DNA of 64,000 nt. It comes from Atlantibacter subterraneus (GTDB lineage: Bacteria; Pseudomonadota; Gammaproteobacteria; Enterobacterales; Enterobacteriaceae). This document shows positions 16,871-28,000 of this stretch, in pieces (positions within the stretch are counted from its first letter, which is position 1; the number at the start of each line of letters is the position of its first letter). The notes under the pieces are model-generated. The model saw only the letters and a list, made by a program, of their open reading frames with translations. It was not told the DNA's origin and made no database searches. The translations under genes were made by a program, and so were the position numbers. The stretch lies in the NCBI RefSeq assembly GCF_027853245.1, contig NZ_JAPTZM010000005.1; one strand, written 5' to 3'.

Positions 16871-17341
16871 ATGAAAATACGCACTGATGGATTTACGCTA
16901 ATGGAAATGATGGTGGTGATGGTTATTGTCACCGCGTTGGCTGGCGCGGGCATTTACAGCTGGCGCGACTGGAAGCAGCAGCAACAGCTGCGCGAAGCCG
17001 CGCTTCAGGTAAGGGATTTTGTTACCTTTTTGCGGGAAGACGCTAACTGGCATAACCGCGACCATCTGTTATGGACTCACCAGAGGGGCGAGGGGTGGTG
17101 CATCGGCAGTAAGACAGAGGAGCAGGCAACTTGCGAACAGCGCTCGCCCTGGCATATCGCAATCTCATCGCCAGACGTTCAGCTTACAGAGATAACGCCG
17201 GGTTTAGGGTTTTTCGGCCTGCGCAACACCGCCTGGCCGGGGCATATCCGGCTGCGTAACGACAGCGGCGAATGGAACATCATTGTTTCAGCCTGGGGCC
17301 GCATTCGCGCCTGCAATATCTCCAGGGGGGCGGCATGTTAG
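16871..17341 (+). CDS. ppdA: Prepilin peptidase-dependent protein PpdA
   Basis: A 156-residue minor pseudopilin. The class III leader is short (MKIRTDG) and is cleaved and N-methylated before Phe8 of FTLMEMMVVMVIV, with Glu at position +5 of the mature chain, followed by a transmembrane helix. The frame is open from 16820, but only the ATG at 16871 puts the leader in the right place and gives the E. coli length. It opens a tight cluster ppdA-ppdB-ygdB-ppdC-recC in which neighbours overlap. In E. coli these proteins can prime type II/IV pilus-like assembly, but their native role is unclear. Confidence 0.9.
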   Translation: MKIRTDGFTLMEMMVVMVIVTALAGAGIYSWRDWKQQQQLREAALQVRDFVTFLREDANWHNRDHLLWTHQRGEGWCIGSKTEEQATCEQRSPWHIAISSPDVQLTEITPGLGFFGLRNTAWPGHIRLRNDSGEWNIIVSAWGRIRACNISRGAAC

Positions 17342-17895
17342 CCCCGCGTGGTTTTTCGCTGATTGAAGTGTTAGTGGCGATGTCGCTGAGCAGTATTCTG
17401 ATGATCGGAACGATGCGGCTGCTGCCGTCGCTTCAGCGCGCGGTACTACAGCAATCCCAGTTAAACCTGATGCGCGAAGATTTATGGCAACTGGCTTTCG
17501 GTATCGCTAAGCAGGCGCAGCGGGCGGGATACTGTCACGGCGAATGTGCCGGCAAAGGAATGGAAATACGCGACGACGGCCACTGCCTGATTGTGCAGTG
17601 GGACGCCAATCATAATGGCAAATGGGACGGTGCCACAGCCTCAGAGCCTGAACAAACCGGCTACCGGCTGCGGGATAAAAGCATCGAGATCCAACGTGGT
17701 GCGACGCAGTGCGTCGGCAAAGGTTGGGAGCGGTTGACCGATCCCGGGCAGTTCAGGGTTGACGATTTTACCGTGGCGCAAATTGCCCGGGCGGGGCTAA
17801 AACCGTTAATCACGATCTCTCTGTCAGCGGCTATGGCGCAGGACCCAACGCGTAGCCTGAACGTCGTCCAGCAGGTCGTTGGGTATAACCAGTGA
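17335..17895 (+). CDS. ppdB: Prepilin peptidase-dependent protein PpdB
   Basis: A 186-residue minor pseudopilin with leader MLAPRG cleaved before FSLIEVLVAMSLSSILMIG and Glu5 of the mature form. The chosen ATG at 17335 overlaps the ppdA stop (ATGTTAG), so translation is likely coupled; an in-frame start at 17272 would bury the leader. The C-terminal part has several cysteines (for example GYCHGECAG), likely oxidised in the periplasm. It resembles the PilW-type minor pilins. Confidence 0.9.
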   Translation: MLAPRGFSLIEVLVAMSLSSILMIGTMRLLPSLQRAVLQQSQLNLMREDLWQLAFGIAKQAQRAGYCHGECAGKGMEIRDDGHCLIVQWDANHNGKWDGATASEPEQTGYRLRDKSIEIQRGATQCVGKGWERLTDPGQFRVDDFTVAQIARAGLKPLITISLSAAMAQDPTRSLNVVQQVVGYNQ

Positions 17896-18308
17896 ACCGG
17901 CAAAGCGGATTTTCATCTATCGCCATGGTGATGATGCTGCTGGTATTAGGCGGCATATTACTGCACGGGCTCGACCAGCATTTACGCGCCCAGAAGCCGC
18001 TGCTGATGAATGAGCGCGACGCCATCCGCGCATTTAACTCGGCGCTATCTGCTCAGGCATGGGGAACGACGCTAAACTGGCTGCCAACCAGTGAGTGGCA
18101 ATGCCAGACCATGCAGTCAACAGGCTGGCGGGCATGCCTTAAGGCCGGGCAAAAAGACGATGTGCTGCTGGCGGCGCAGGGGATAAGCGATCGTCAGCCA
18201 ATCACTCTGTGGCGCTGGGGCAAACAGGGGGCAACCCTGGCTTTCCCTGCCCATGGCTGGTTCGACAGTTGTCCATTAAGCGAGGCAACCCTATGCCAGC
18301 TTCCCTGA
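17892..18308 (+). CDS. ygdB: YgdB, DUF2509 protein of the pseudopilin cluster
   Basis: A 138-residue protein with an N-terminal hydrophobic helix preceded by NRQSGFSSIAMVMML. That segment resembles a pseudopilin N-terminus but lacks the Glu5 residue, as in PilX/GspK-like subunits. The start is GTG, overlapping the ppdB stop by 4 bp. Function is unknown; genomic context suggests the tip or priming complex of a pilus-like fibre. Confidence 0.86.
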   Translation: MNRQSGFSSIAMVMMLLVLGGILLHGLDQHLRAQKPLLMNERDAIRAFNSALSAQAWGTTLNWLPTSEWQCQTMQSTGWRACLKAGQKDDVLLAAQGISDRQPITLWRWGKQGATLAFPAHGWFDSCPLSEATLCQLP

Positions 18309-18613
18309 CAACGCGCAAAGACACCGGGTTTAGCCTGACGGAGGTCCTGGTGGCGCTGGTGCTTTATGGTGTCGTGATCTCAGCATTGATGGGGTATCAC
18401 CGGGGTTTATCGTTAAGTTTCCAGTCGTTATGGCAGTATCGGGAACTGTGGCGAATCGCCGCTCAGCAGGTTGAGCCTGAAGCCCTGCCGCCGCCGTCAG
18501 GCTGGACGGTTACACGGGGGCAGACATCCACGGCTGGATGTGTCAGCATTTCGGTTATTGTTACCAGCCCAGCGGGCAGACGAGGTGAATTATCCCGTTT
18601 GCAATGCCGGTAA
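18293..18613 (+). CDS. ppdC: Prepilin peptidase-dependent protein PpdC
   Basis: A 106-residue minor pseudopilin with a leader ending in DTG, before FSLTEVLVALVLYGVVISAL with Glu5. The ATG at 18293 overlaps ygdB by 16 bp, and the upstream in-frame start at 18209 is a shadow. Two cysteines near the C-terminus (GCVSIS and LQCR) could form a disulfide. recC begins 21 bp downstream on the same strand, so recC may be read through from this cluster. Confidence 0.88.
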   Translation: MPASLTTRKDTGFSLTEVLVALVLYGVVISALMGYHRGLSLSFQSLWQYRELWRIAAQQVEPEALPPPSGWTVTRGQTSTAGCVSISVIVTSPAGRRGELSRLQCR

Positions 18614-18634
18614 GTTATCTGATGAGGTGTTTAC

Positions 18635-21600
18635 ATGTTGCGGGTTTACCACTCGAATCGTCTGGATGTGCTTGAGGAGCTCATGGAATATCTCATTGAG
18701 CAACAGCCTCAGCCCGATCCTTTCGATCCGGAAGTGGTGCTGGTGCAAAGCACCGGGATGGCACAGTGGCTGCAAATGTCCCTGGCGCAAAAATTTGGTA
18801 TCGCGGCGAACATTGAATTCCCGCTGCCCGCCAGCTTTATCTGGGATATGTTCGTACGTGTGTTGAAAGACATTCCTCAGGAGAGCGCGTTCAGCAAGCA
18901 GAGCATGAGCTGGAAACTGATGACGCTACTGCCGCAAATGCTCGAGCGCCCCGAATTTGCCATGCTTCGTCATTATCTTGAAGATGATACGGACAAACGG
19001 AAGGGCTTTCAGCTCGCAGCTCGCATTGCGGATTTGTACGACCAGTATCTGGTTTACCGCCCAACGTGGCTTGCCCGTTGGGAAGCGGATGAGCGTGTAG
19101 AGGGGATCGGCGAATCACAGCAATGGCAGGCGCCGCTCTGGAAAGCGCTGGTGGAATTAACCCACCAGTTGAATCAGCCGCAGTGGCATCGTGCCAATCT
19201 TTATCAGCGCTTTATTTCCACCCTGGAGACGGCTACGGAGCGCCCTGCGGGTTTACCGGAACGGGTGTTTATCTGCGGCATTTCCGCTCTGCCGCCGGTC
19301 TACCTTGAAGCCTTACAGGCACTGGGCAAGCATATTGATATCCATCTACTGTTTACTAATCCCTGCCGTTACTACTGGGGTGACATTAAAGATGCCAGTT
19401 ACCTGGCGAGGCTGCTGAGTCGTCAGCGTCAGAAAACGCGCAGCGATGAAAACACGCCGCTGTTTCAGGACAGCGCGCTGGCATCTTCTCTTTTCAACGA
19501 TAACGGCGAGCAGGCGACCGCCAATCCGCTGCTGGCCTCATGGGGAAAACTGGGCCGCGATTATCTGTACTTGCTTTCCGGGTTGGAACGTTTCCAGGAA
19601 CTGGATGCCTTTGTGGATATAACACCGGATAACCTGCTGCATCGTATCCAGAACGATTTACTGGAGCTGGAAAACCATGCGGTGGTAGGCATCACGCTTG
19701 AGACCTATGAGAACAGTGAAAGCAAAAGACTATTAGATCCTGACGATCAAAGCCTGACGATCCACGTCTGCCACAGCCCCCAGCGCGAAGTAGAAATCCT
19801 GCACGATCGTTTGCTGAAAATGTTGGAAGAGGACCCCGAACTCACGCCGCGGGATATCATCGTCATGGTGGCGGATATCGACAGCTACAGCCCGTTTATT
19901 CGGGCGGTATTTGGCGCAGCGCGCGATAACCGCCGGATCCCATACGCGATTTCCGACCGCCGGGCGCGCCAAGCGCATCCGGCGCTCCAGGCTTTTATTT
20001 CCCTGCTGTCGCTGCCGGATAGCCGTTTTACTGCGGAAGACGTCCTGGCGCTGCTGGAAGTCCCGGCGCTGGCCGCGCGTTTCGCCATCGACGAACAGGG
20101 GTTGCGCTATCTACGCCAGTGGGTCACCGAAGCCGGGATACGCTGGGGGATGGATGACGACAACGTTCGCGAGTTCGACCTGCCAGCAACCGGCCAACAT
20201 ACCTGGCATTTCGGCCTGACCCGTATGCTGTTGGGTTATGCCATGGAGAGCCGCGTTGGGGAGTGGCAGTCGATCCTGCCGTATGACGAGTCGAGCGGTT
20301 TGATTGCCGAACTGGCAGGCAACCTGGCGGACCTGCTGATGCAGCTGAACATCTGGCGCGCGGGCCTCAGCCAGAACAGACCGCTGGTGGAATGGCTGCC
20401 GGTGTGCCGCGACCTGCTGCAAAGCCTTTTTGACCCGGATAGCGAAACCGAAGCGGCGTTAACGCTGATCGAACAGCAGTGGCAAGCCATGATCGAGCAG
20501 GGAGTCGCCTCCCACTACGGTGAAGAGGTGCCGCTGAGCCTGCTGCGTGATGAGATTTCGTCGCGTCTCGATCAGGAGCGCATCAGCCAGCGTTTCTTAG
20601 CCGGGCCGGTGAATTTCTGTACGCTGATGCCGATGCGTTCCATCCCGTTCAAAGTGGTCTGCCTGTTGGGTATGAACGACGGAGTTTACCCGCGCACGCT
20701 GTCGCCGCTGGGGTTCGACCTGATGAGCGATAAACCGCTCAAGGGCGATCGAAGCCGTCGCGACGACGATCGGTATCTGTTCCTTGAAGCGCTGATTTCC
20801 GCACAGCATCAGCTCTACATCAGCTACATTGGCCGTTCGGTGCAGGACAATGCGGAGCGGTATCCTTCGGTACTTGTAGAGGAACTGGTGGATTACGTGG
20901 CGCAAAGCCATTACCTGCCGGGTGATGCGTCGCTCAACTGCGATGACAGCGCCCGCCACGTTAAGCAACACATTACGCGCCTGCACCCGCGTACACCCTT
21001 CGAGCCGGAAAATTTCCGCGTGGGTGATGAGCGGCAGAGCTATGCCCGCGAATGGCTGCCCGCCGCCTGCGGAGAAGGGCAGGCGCAGCCCTCGTTTATC
21101 CACCCGCTGACGCCGTTTGAAACCACGGAAATCACCCTGGAACAACTGGCACGTTTCTGGCGGCACCCGGTGCGGGCCTTCTTCCAGATGAGGCTGCGGG
21201 TTAATTTCCACGCCGAAGAAGTGGAGTTAATGGACACCGAGCCGTTTACCCTCGACAGTCTGGATAAATTTTATCTGAATCAGGATCTGCTCACGACGCT
21301 GGTGGAACAGCAGGATCCGGAACCGCTATTCCGTCGCTATAAGGCCGCCGGTTCGCTGCCTTACGGGCCGTTCGGCGAACTGTTCTGGGAGGAGCAGCTG
21401 GCGGAAATGCAGACCATGGCCGATGAGATCATCGCCCTGCGCTGCGAAAGCGAAAACATGGAAATCGACCTGCATATTGACGGGCATCGCGTTACCGGCT
21501 GGCTACCGCAGGTTCAGGCGGACGGTCTGCTACGCTGGCGGCCTTCGGTTTTGCGGGTTGAGCATGGCATGCAACTTTGGCTGGAGCATCTTGTCTACTG

Positions 21601-22009
21601 TGCCTGTGGTCGTGACGGCAGTAGCCGGTTGTATGGGCGAAAATCCACGCGCTGGCATTTCCCGCCTATGGATGCGGAGCAGGCGAAAGGGTATTTGCTG
21701 ATGTTAATCGAAGGCTATAAGGCGGGCTTAACCGAGCCCTTGATCGTCTTGCCGCAGTCCGGCGGCGAGTGGTTAAAAGCCTGCTATGACAAAGAAACTG
21801 ACGCCATTTTGTGGGATGACGAAACCCAGCAAAAAGCGCGCAATAAGCTAATTCAGGCATGGACCGGTAATTACAATATTGAAGGTGAAGGGGCGGACAT
21901 GTGGTATCAACGCCTGTGGCGCACGCTCGAGCCTGATTATTACGACGCTATTATCGAGCAGGCGCAGCGTTACTTATTGCCCTTATTTCGGTTCAATCAA
22001 ACAGAATGA
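18635..22009 (+). CDS. recC: Exodeoxyribonuclease V subunit gamma, RecC
   Basis: A 1124-residue RecC (E. coli 1122). RecC is the non-catalytic scaffold of RecBCD that recognises Chi and splits the duplex. It keeps a degenerate SF1 helicase fold: the N-terminus MLRVYHSNRLDVLEELMEYL and blocks such as QSTGMAQWLQMSLAQ and the TLMPMRSIPFKVVCLLG segment are typical. A nuclease-like dead domain forms the C-terminus. Three Chi octamers (GCTGGTGG) occur on the coding strand. ptrA follows after 149 bp. Confidence 0.96.
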   Translation: MLRVYHSNRLDVLEELMEYLIEQQPQPDPFDPEVVLVQSTGMAQWLQMSLAQKFGIAANIEFPLPASFIWDMFVRVLKDIPQESAFSKQSMSWKLMTLLPQMLERPEFAMLRHYLEDDTDKRKGFQLAARIADLYDQYLVYRPTWLARWEADERVEGIGESQQWQAPLWKALVELTHQLNQPQWHRANLYQRFISTLETATERPAGLPERVFICGISALPPVYLEALQALGKHIDIHLLFTNPCRYYWGDIKDASYLARLLSRQRQKTRSDENTPLFQDSALASSLFNDNGEQATANPLLASWGKLGRDYLYLLSGLERFQELDAFVDITPDNLLHRIQNDLLELENHAVVGITLETYENSESKRLLDPDDQSLTIHVCHSPQREVEILHDRLLKMLEEDPELTPRDIIVMVADIDSYSPFIRAVFGAARDNRRIPYAISDRRARQAHPALQAFISLLSLPDSRFTAEDVLALLEVPALAARFAIDEQGLRYLRQWVTEAGIRWGMDDDNVREFDLPATGQHTWHFGLTRMLLGYAMESRVGEWQSILPYDESSGLIAELAGNLADLLMQLNIWRAGLSQNRPLVEWLPVCRDLLQSLFDPDSETEAALTLIEQQWQAMIEQGVASHYGEEVPLSLLRDEISSRLDQERISQRFLAGPVNFCTLMPMRSIPFKVVCLLGMNDGVYPRTLSPLGFDLMSDKPLKGDRSRRDDDRYLFLEALISAQHQLYISYIGRSVQDNAERYPSVLVEELVDYVAQSHYLPGDASLNCDDSARHVKQHITRLHPRTPFEPENFRVGDERQSYAREWLPAACGEGQAQPSFIHPLTPFETTEITLEQLARFWRHPVRAFFQMRLRVNFHAEEVELMDTEPFTLDSLDKFYLNQDLLTTLVEQQDPEPLFRRYKAAGSLPYGPFGELFWEEQLAEMQTMADEIIALRCESENMEIDLHIDGHRVTGWLPQVQADGLLRWRPSVLRVEHGMQLWLEHLVYCACGRDGSSRLYGRKSTRWHFPPMDAEQAKGYLLMLIEGYKAGLTEPLIVLPQSGGEWLKACYDKETDAILWDDETQQKARNKLIQAWTGNYNIEGEGADMWYQRLWRTLEPDYYDAIIEQAQRYLLPLFRFNQTE

Positions 22010-22158
22010 CTGTATAAAAATTGCACAGTTGATAGCGTTCATTTACTATGCGCATCTCATCCGGACAGGGGTGCGACGATTGCGGGTAACACCGTTATAA
22101 CAAGACATTGAATTGATGATGAATAGCACAAGAGGTTTCGTGATTATGAGGTTCGTGA

Positions 22159-25047
22159 ATGCCTAATTGCCGCACCTGGTTAGCCGCGCTTTTCTTTTCC
22201 GTTGCCCTCTGGGCACCCGTCAGCCAGGCAGATACGGGCTGGCAGCCGATTCAGGAAACCATCCGTAAAAGTGAAAAAGATCCCCGTCAGTATCAGGCCA
22301 TTCGCCTGGATAATGGCATGGTGGTCCTGCTGGTAAACGACCCGCAGGCGGTCAAATCGCTGTCTGCGCTGGTGGTGCCGGTTGGCTCGCTGGAAGATCC
22401 GAAAGATCATCAGGGGCTGGCGCATTACCTGGAGCACATGACACTGATGGGATCGAAAAAATACCCTCAGCCCGACAGCCTGTCTGAATTTTTAAAGATG
22501 CACGGCGGCAGCCATAACGCCAGTACCGCGCCTTATCGCACCGCGTTTTATCTGGAAGTCGAGAACAACGCGCTGGAAGGAGCCGTGGATCGGCTGGCAG
22601 ACGCCATCGCCGAACCGACGCTGGCAAAAGCCTATGCGGAGCGCGAGCGAAACGCGGTGAATGCCGAACTGACCATGGCGCGTTCGCGAGACGGCATGCG
22701 CATGGCTCAGGTCAGCGCAGAAACTATCAACCCTGAGCACCCCGGATCGCAGTTTTCCGGCGGTAATCTGGAAACCTTAAGCGATAAACCGGGTAATCCG
22801 TTGCACGACGCGCTGGTAGCGTTTCGCGATACCTGGTATTCCGCCAACCTGATGAAAGCGGTGGTTTACAGCAACAAACCGCTGCCCGAACTGGCGCGCA
22901 TCGCGGCGCAAACCTACGGGCGGGTACCGAATAAAAATATCGAAAAGCCGACTATCGACGTGCCGGTAGTGACCGATGCGCAAAAAGGGCTATTTATCCA
23001 CTATGTGCCAGTGATGCCGCGCAAAGTGGTGCGCATTGAATTTCGCATCAATAACAATACCGATAAATTTCGCAGTAAAACGGATGAGCTGATTGGCTAT
23101 CTGATCGGCAATCGCAGCGCCGACACCCTCTCTGACTGGCTGCAAAAGCAGGGGCTGGCGGAAGGCGTGCGCGCCGACTCCGATCCTATCGTCAACGGCA
23201 ACAGCGGCGTTTTCGCTATCTCCGTGACCCTGACGGATAAAGGGCTGGCAAACCGCGACGAGGTTGTCGCAGCGGTATTTAGCTATATCAATTTATTAAA
23301 AGACCAGGGCATCGATAAACGTTACTTCGATGAACTGGCGCATGTGTTGGATCTCGATTTCCGTTACCCGTCTATTTCCCGCGATATGGGCTATGTGGAA
23401 TGGCTGGCGGACACCATGATCCGCGTGCCTGTCGCCCATACGCTGGATGCGGTCAATATCGCCGATCGCTTCGACCCGCAGGAGATTAATGCGCGCTTAA
23501 CTATGATGACGCCGGAAAACGCCCGTATCTGGTATATCAGCCCCAATGAGCCGCACAACAAAAAAGCCTACTTTGTGGAAGCGCCATATCAGGTTGAAAA
23601 AATCCCTGCAACGACGCTGGCGAACTGGCAGCAAAAAGCGCAGTCCATCAAGCTACAGCTGCCGGAGCTGAACCCCTACATTCCTGACGACTTTACGCTG
23701 ATCAAGGCGGATAAAGCCTATAGGCATCCGGAACTGCTGATCGATGAACAGGATTTGCGCGTGGTGTATATGCCGAGCCGCTATTTCGCCAGCGAACCGA
23801 AGGCAAATATCTCGGTGATTCTGCGCAATCCTCAGGCCATGGATAGCGCCAAAAATCAGGTGCTGTTTGCACTGAATGATTATCTTGCCGGTCTGGCGCT
23901 TGACCAGCTCAGCAATCAGGCTTCAGTAGGCGGGATCAGTTTTTCTACTAACGCCAACAACGGCCTGATGGTTAACGCGGATGGTTATACCCAACGTTTG
24001 CCGAAGCTGTTTTTAACATTGCTTGAGGGTTATTTCAGCTTTACGCCGGACGAGCAGCAGCTGGCGCAGGCGAAATCCTGGTACGCCCAGATGATGGATT
24101 CCGCCGAGAAGGGCAAAGCCTACGATCAGGCGATTATGCCCGTGCAGATGATTTCTCAGGTGCCGTACTTCCAGCGCGAAGAGCGCCGGGCGCTGCTGCC
24201 GTCGATTACCCTTGCCGATGTGCTGAGCTACCGTGAGCAGTTGAAAGCCAACGCCCGCCCTGAGTTTTTGATGGTGGGTAACATGACTGCGCAACAGGCT
24301 ACCGACCTGGCGCGCCAGGTGAAAACGCAGTTGGCGACGCACGGCAATGAATGGTGCCGTAATAAAGACGTTGTGGTGGATAAAAAGCAGCAGGCGATCT
24401 TTAACAAAGTCGGTAGCAGTACCGACTCCGCGCTGGCTGCGGTATTTGTCCCCACCGGCTACAGCGAGACGGTGAGTTCGGCTTATAGCGCCATGCTGGG
24501 GCAAATTGTCCAGCCGTGGTTCTACAACCAGTTACGCACCGAAGAGCAGTTAGGCTACGCGGTATTCGCCTTCCCGATGGGCATAGGCCGCCAGTGGGGG
24601 ATGGGCTTCCTGCTGCAAAGCAGTGATAAACAGCCTGCGGCGTTGTGGGCGCGCTATCAGGCGTTTTTCCCCACCGCAGAAAAACGGCTGCGGGAAATGG
24701 ACAACGCCACCTTTACGCAAATTCAGCAGGGCGTGATTAATCAGATGCTGGAAGCGCCGCAAACCCTGGCGCAGGAAGCGTCAATCGTCAGCAAAGATTT
24801 CGATCGGGGCAATATGAAGTTTGATTCACGTGATAAAGTAATCGCCGAAATTAAACTGCTGACGCCCCAAAAACTGGCCGATTTTTTTCACCAGGCCGTG
24901 GTCGCTCCTCAGGGCATGACGATTCTGTCGCAGGTTTCCGGCAGCCAGAGCAGCAAGCCGGAGTATGCGACGCCTGAGGGTGGCAAGATTTGGGACAGCG
25001 TGAGTGCGTTGCAACAATCTTTGCCCCTGTTAAGCGAGAAACCATGA
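22159..25047 (+). CDS. ptrA: Protease III (pitrilysin)
   Basis: A 962-residue periplasmic M16 zinc metalloprotease that degrades small peptides and proteins such as insulin. A Sec signal peptide covers about residues 1-24 (cleavage after SQA). The inverted zinc motif HXXEH is His89-Tyr-Leu-Glu92-His93 in LAHYLEHMTLMG, and the distal zinc glutamate lies in the ERNAVNAELTMA block. The four M16 domains are complete. A GAGG ribosome-binding site precedes the ATG. Its stop codon overlaps the recB start (ATGA), so recB translation is coupled. Sandwiching between recC and recB is conserved in enterobacteria. Confidence 0.96.
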   Translation: MPNCRTWLAALFFSVALWAPVSQADTGWQPIQETIRKSEKDPRQYQAIRLDNGMVVLLVNDPQAVKSLSALVVPVGSLEDPKDHQGLAHYLEHMTLMGSKKYPQPDSLSEFLKMHGGSHNASTAPYRTAFYLEVENNALEGAVDRLADAIAEPTLAKAYAERERNAVNAELTMARSRDGMRMAQVSAETINPEHPGSQFSGGNLETLSDKPGNPLHDALVAFRDTWYSANLMKAVVYSNKPLPELARIAAQTYGRVPNKNIEKPTIDVPVVTDAQKGLFIHYVPVMPRKVVRIEFRINNNTDKFRSKTDELIGYLIGNRSADTLSDWLQKQGLAEGVRADSDPIVNGNSGVFAISVTLTDKGLANRDEVVAAVFSYINLLKDQGIDKRYFDELAHVLDLDFRYPSISRDMGYVEWLADTMIRVPVAHTLDAVNIADRFDPQEINARLTMMTPENARIWYISPNEPHNKKAYFVEAPYQVEKIPATTLANWQQKAQSIKLQLPELNPYIPDDFTLIKADKAYRHPELLIDEQDLRVVYMPSRYFASEPKANISVILRNPQAMDSAKNQVLFALNDYLAGLALDQLSNQASVGGISFSTNANNGLMVNADGYTQRLPKLFLTLLEGYFSFTPDEQQLAQAKSWYAQMMDSAEKGKAYDQAIMPVQMISQVPYFQREERRALLPSITLADVLSYREQLKANARPEFLMVGNMTAQQATDLARQVKTQLATHGNEWCRNKDVVVDKKQQAIFNKVGSSTDSALAAVFVPTGYSETVSSAYSAMLGQIVQPWFYNQLRTEEQLGYAVFAFPMGIGRQWGMGFLLQSSDKQPAALWARYQAFFPTAEKRLREMDNATFTQIQQGVINQMLEAPQTLAQEASIVSKDFDRGNMKFDSRDKVIAEIKLLTPQKLADFFHQAVVAPQGMTILSQVSGSQSSKPEYATPEGGKIWDSVSALQQSLPLLSEKP

Positions 25048-28000
25048 CCGATGAGACCGTGCAGCCCCTTGATCCACTACGTTTACCGCTGGTTGGTGAA
25101 CGGCTGATCGAAGCGTCTGCCGGTACAGGGAAAACCTATACTATTGCCGCGCTCTATTTGCGGCTGTTGCTGGGGCTGGGCGGTGACGCCGCCCATCCGC
25201 GCATCCTGATGCCGGAATCCCTGCTGGTAGTGACCTTTACCGAAGCGGCCACGGAAGAGCTCCGTGGCCGTATCCGCACCAACATCCATGAACTGCGTAT
25301 CGCCTGTCTGCGCGGGCATACTGACAATCCGCTGTTTCAGCGACTGTTAGCGGAAATTCCCGATCTGAACGATGCGGCTCAGGCGCTGCTACTGGCGGAG
25401 CGCCAGATGGATGAGGCCTCAATCTTCACCATTCACGGCTTCTGCCAGCGGATGCTCAATCTCAACGCGTTTGAATCCGGGATGCCGTTTGAGCAAAAGC
25501 TGATTGAGGATGAGTCCCTGCTGCGCTATCAGGCGTGCGCGGATTTCTGGCGTCGCCACTGCTATCCGTTAGACAAATCCGTGGCACGCCCGGTGAGCGA
25601 ATTATGGCAGGGGCCGCACGCCTTGCTGCAGGAGATCAACAGCTATCTGCAGGGTGAAGCGCCGCAGTTGAAAGCGCCGCCCTCAGAAGACGAGACCATT
25701 GAAAGCCGCCATAAAAAAATCGTCGAGCGGCTTGAGCGGGTTAAAACCCTATGGCGCGCGGCGGCAGATGATATTGGCCCGCTGATTGCCGGTTCTGGTG
25801 TGGATAAGCGCAGTTACAGCAGCCGCAACCTGCCTAACTGGCTGGATAAAGTCAACGCATGGGCCGGTGAAGAGACCCAAACCTATGCATTGCCGGACGC
25901 GCTGGAAAAATTCGCCCAGTCGACTCTGGATGAGAAAACCAAAAAAGGCGAGCCGCCGCGCCACCCGCTATTTGTCGAGATCGATGCGCTGCTGGCAGAG
26001 CCGCTGTCGCTGCGCGATCTGGTGCTCGCCCGCGCCATCAAAGAGATTCGCTATACCGTGGCGATGCAAAAACGCCGTCGCGGCGAGCTGGGCTTTGACG
26101 ACATGTTAAGCCGCCTTGATGAGGCGCTGCACCAGCCGGGCGGCGAGGCGCTGGCTGAGGCGATACGCGCTCGCTATCCGGCGGCGATGATCGATGAATT
26201 CCAGGATACCGACCCGCAGCAATACCGGATTTTCCGCCGCATCTGGCATAAGCAGCCGGACACGGCGCTGCTGTTGATTGGTGACCCCAAGCAGGCGATT
26301 TACGCCTTCCGTGGCGCGGATATCTTTACCTATATGCGCGCCCGTGGAGAAGTTAGCGCTCACTATACGCTTGATACAAACTGGCGTTCTGCGCCAGGTA
26401 TGGTGGCAAGTGTGAATCAGCTGTTTAGCCAGCTCCCGCAGCCGTTTATGTTCAAAGAAATTCCTTTCCTGAAGGTTAACGCCGCCGAAAAGAATCACGG
26501 CTTGCGCTTTGAACTCAACGGACAGCCGCAGTCAGCCATGCGCCTGTGGCTAATGGATGGCGAAGGCGCTGGCGTTAGCGAGTACCAACAAACCATGGCG
26601 ACCCTCTGTGCCGGGCAAATTCGCGACTGGCTGGATGCGGGCGCGCGGGGCAAGGCGCTGCTATGCGGTAGCGATAAACAACGGCCGGTTCAGGCGTCCG
26701 ACATCACTGTGCTGGTGCGTAACCGCATTGAAGCCGCCGTGATCCGCCAGGCGCTGGAAGCGCTGAATATTCCGTCGGTATATCTCTCCAACCGCGACAG
26801 CGTATTTTCGACTCAGGAAGCGCTCGACCTGCTGTGGGTATTGCAGGCGATCCTGAATCCTGAACTGGAAAGCGCGTTGCGCAGCGCTATCGCCACCAGC
26901 ATGCTCGGCCTGAACGCCGCTGCCATCGACGCCATCAATCAGGATGAGGACGCCTGGGATACGCTGGTGGAAGAGTTTGACGGCTATCGGCAAATCTGGC
27001 TGGCGCGCGGCGTGATGCCCACGGTCCGCGCACTGATGGTGGAACGGCGGATTGCCGAAAACCTGCTGGCGACGCCCGGCGGCGAACGGCGCTTAACCGA
27101 TCTGCTGCATTTGACGGAGCTGTTGCAGGAAGCCTCTGCGCAACTCGACAGCGAACCGGCGCTGCTGCGCTGGCTGTCACAGCATATCGCCGAGCCGGAT
27201 GCCAATGCCTCAAGCCAGCAGCTCCGGCTGGAAAGCGACAAGCATTTAGTGCAGATCGTGACGGTGCATAAGTCGAAAGGGCTGGAGTACCCGCTGGTCT
27301 GGCTGCCGTTTATCGCCGATTACCGCGAGCAGAAACAGGCGTTTTATCACGATCGCGCCACGTTCGCGCCGGTGCTGGATTTGGATAACGGTGAAGAGAG
27401 CCTGGAGCTGGCTGAAGCCGAGCGTCTGGCGGAGGATTTACGTTTGCTGTACGTGGCGCTGACCCGCTCCGTCTGGCATTGCAGCATCGGCATTGCGCCG
27501 CTGTTTAAAGGCCGGGGCGGGAAAAAAGGCGATACCAGCCTGCACCAAAGCGCGCTGGGCCGGTTGATCCAGGGCGGTGAGCCGCAGGACGCCGCCGGGC
27601 TACGTCGCTGTCTGGAAGCGTTATGCGGCGAGGATATCACGCTGGAAATTGCCGCCGACCCTGATACCCAACCCTGGCAGCCCCCGCAGCCGCCCGCCTT
27701 GCAGCTGGACGCCCGTGAACCGCAGCGTGAAGTGAAAGACAGCTGGCGAGTTACCAGCTACTCCGCGCTCCAGCAGCACGGCGGCAGCGCCGCGCAACTG
27801 CTGTTGCCGCGCCTCGATATCGATGCCGCAGGCAATCGCGTTGAAACCGTCAGCCCTGATATGACGCCGCACACTTTTCCGCGCGGCGCGTCGCCGGGCA
27901 CCTTTTTGCACGGCCTGTTTGAAAACCTGGATTTTACCGCACAGCTCGATCCCGGCTGGCTTGCGGAACAGCTGCAACTGGGCGGATTCGACGGCGACTG

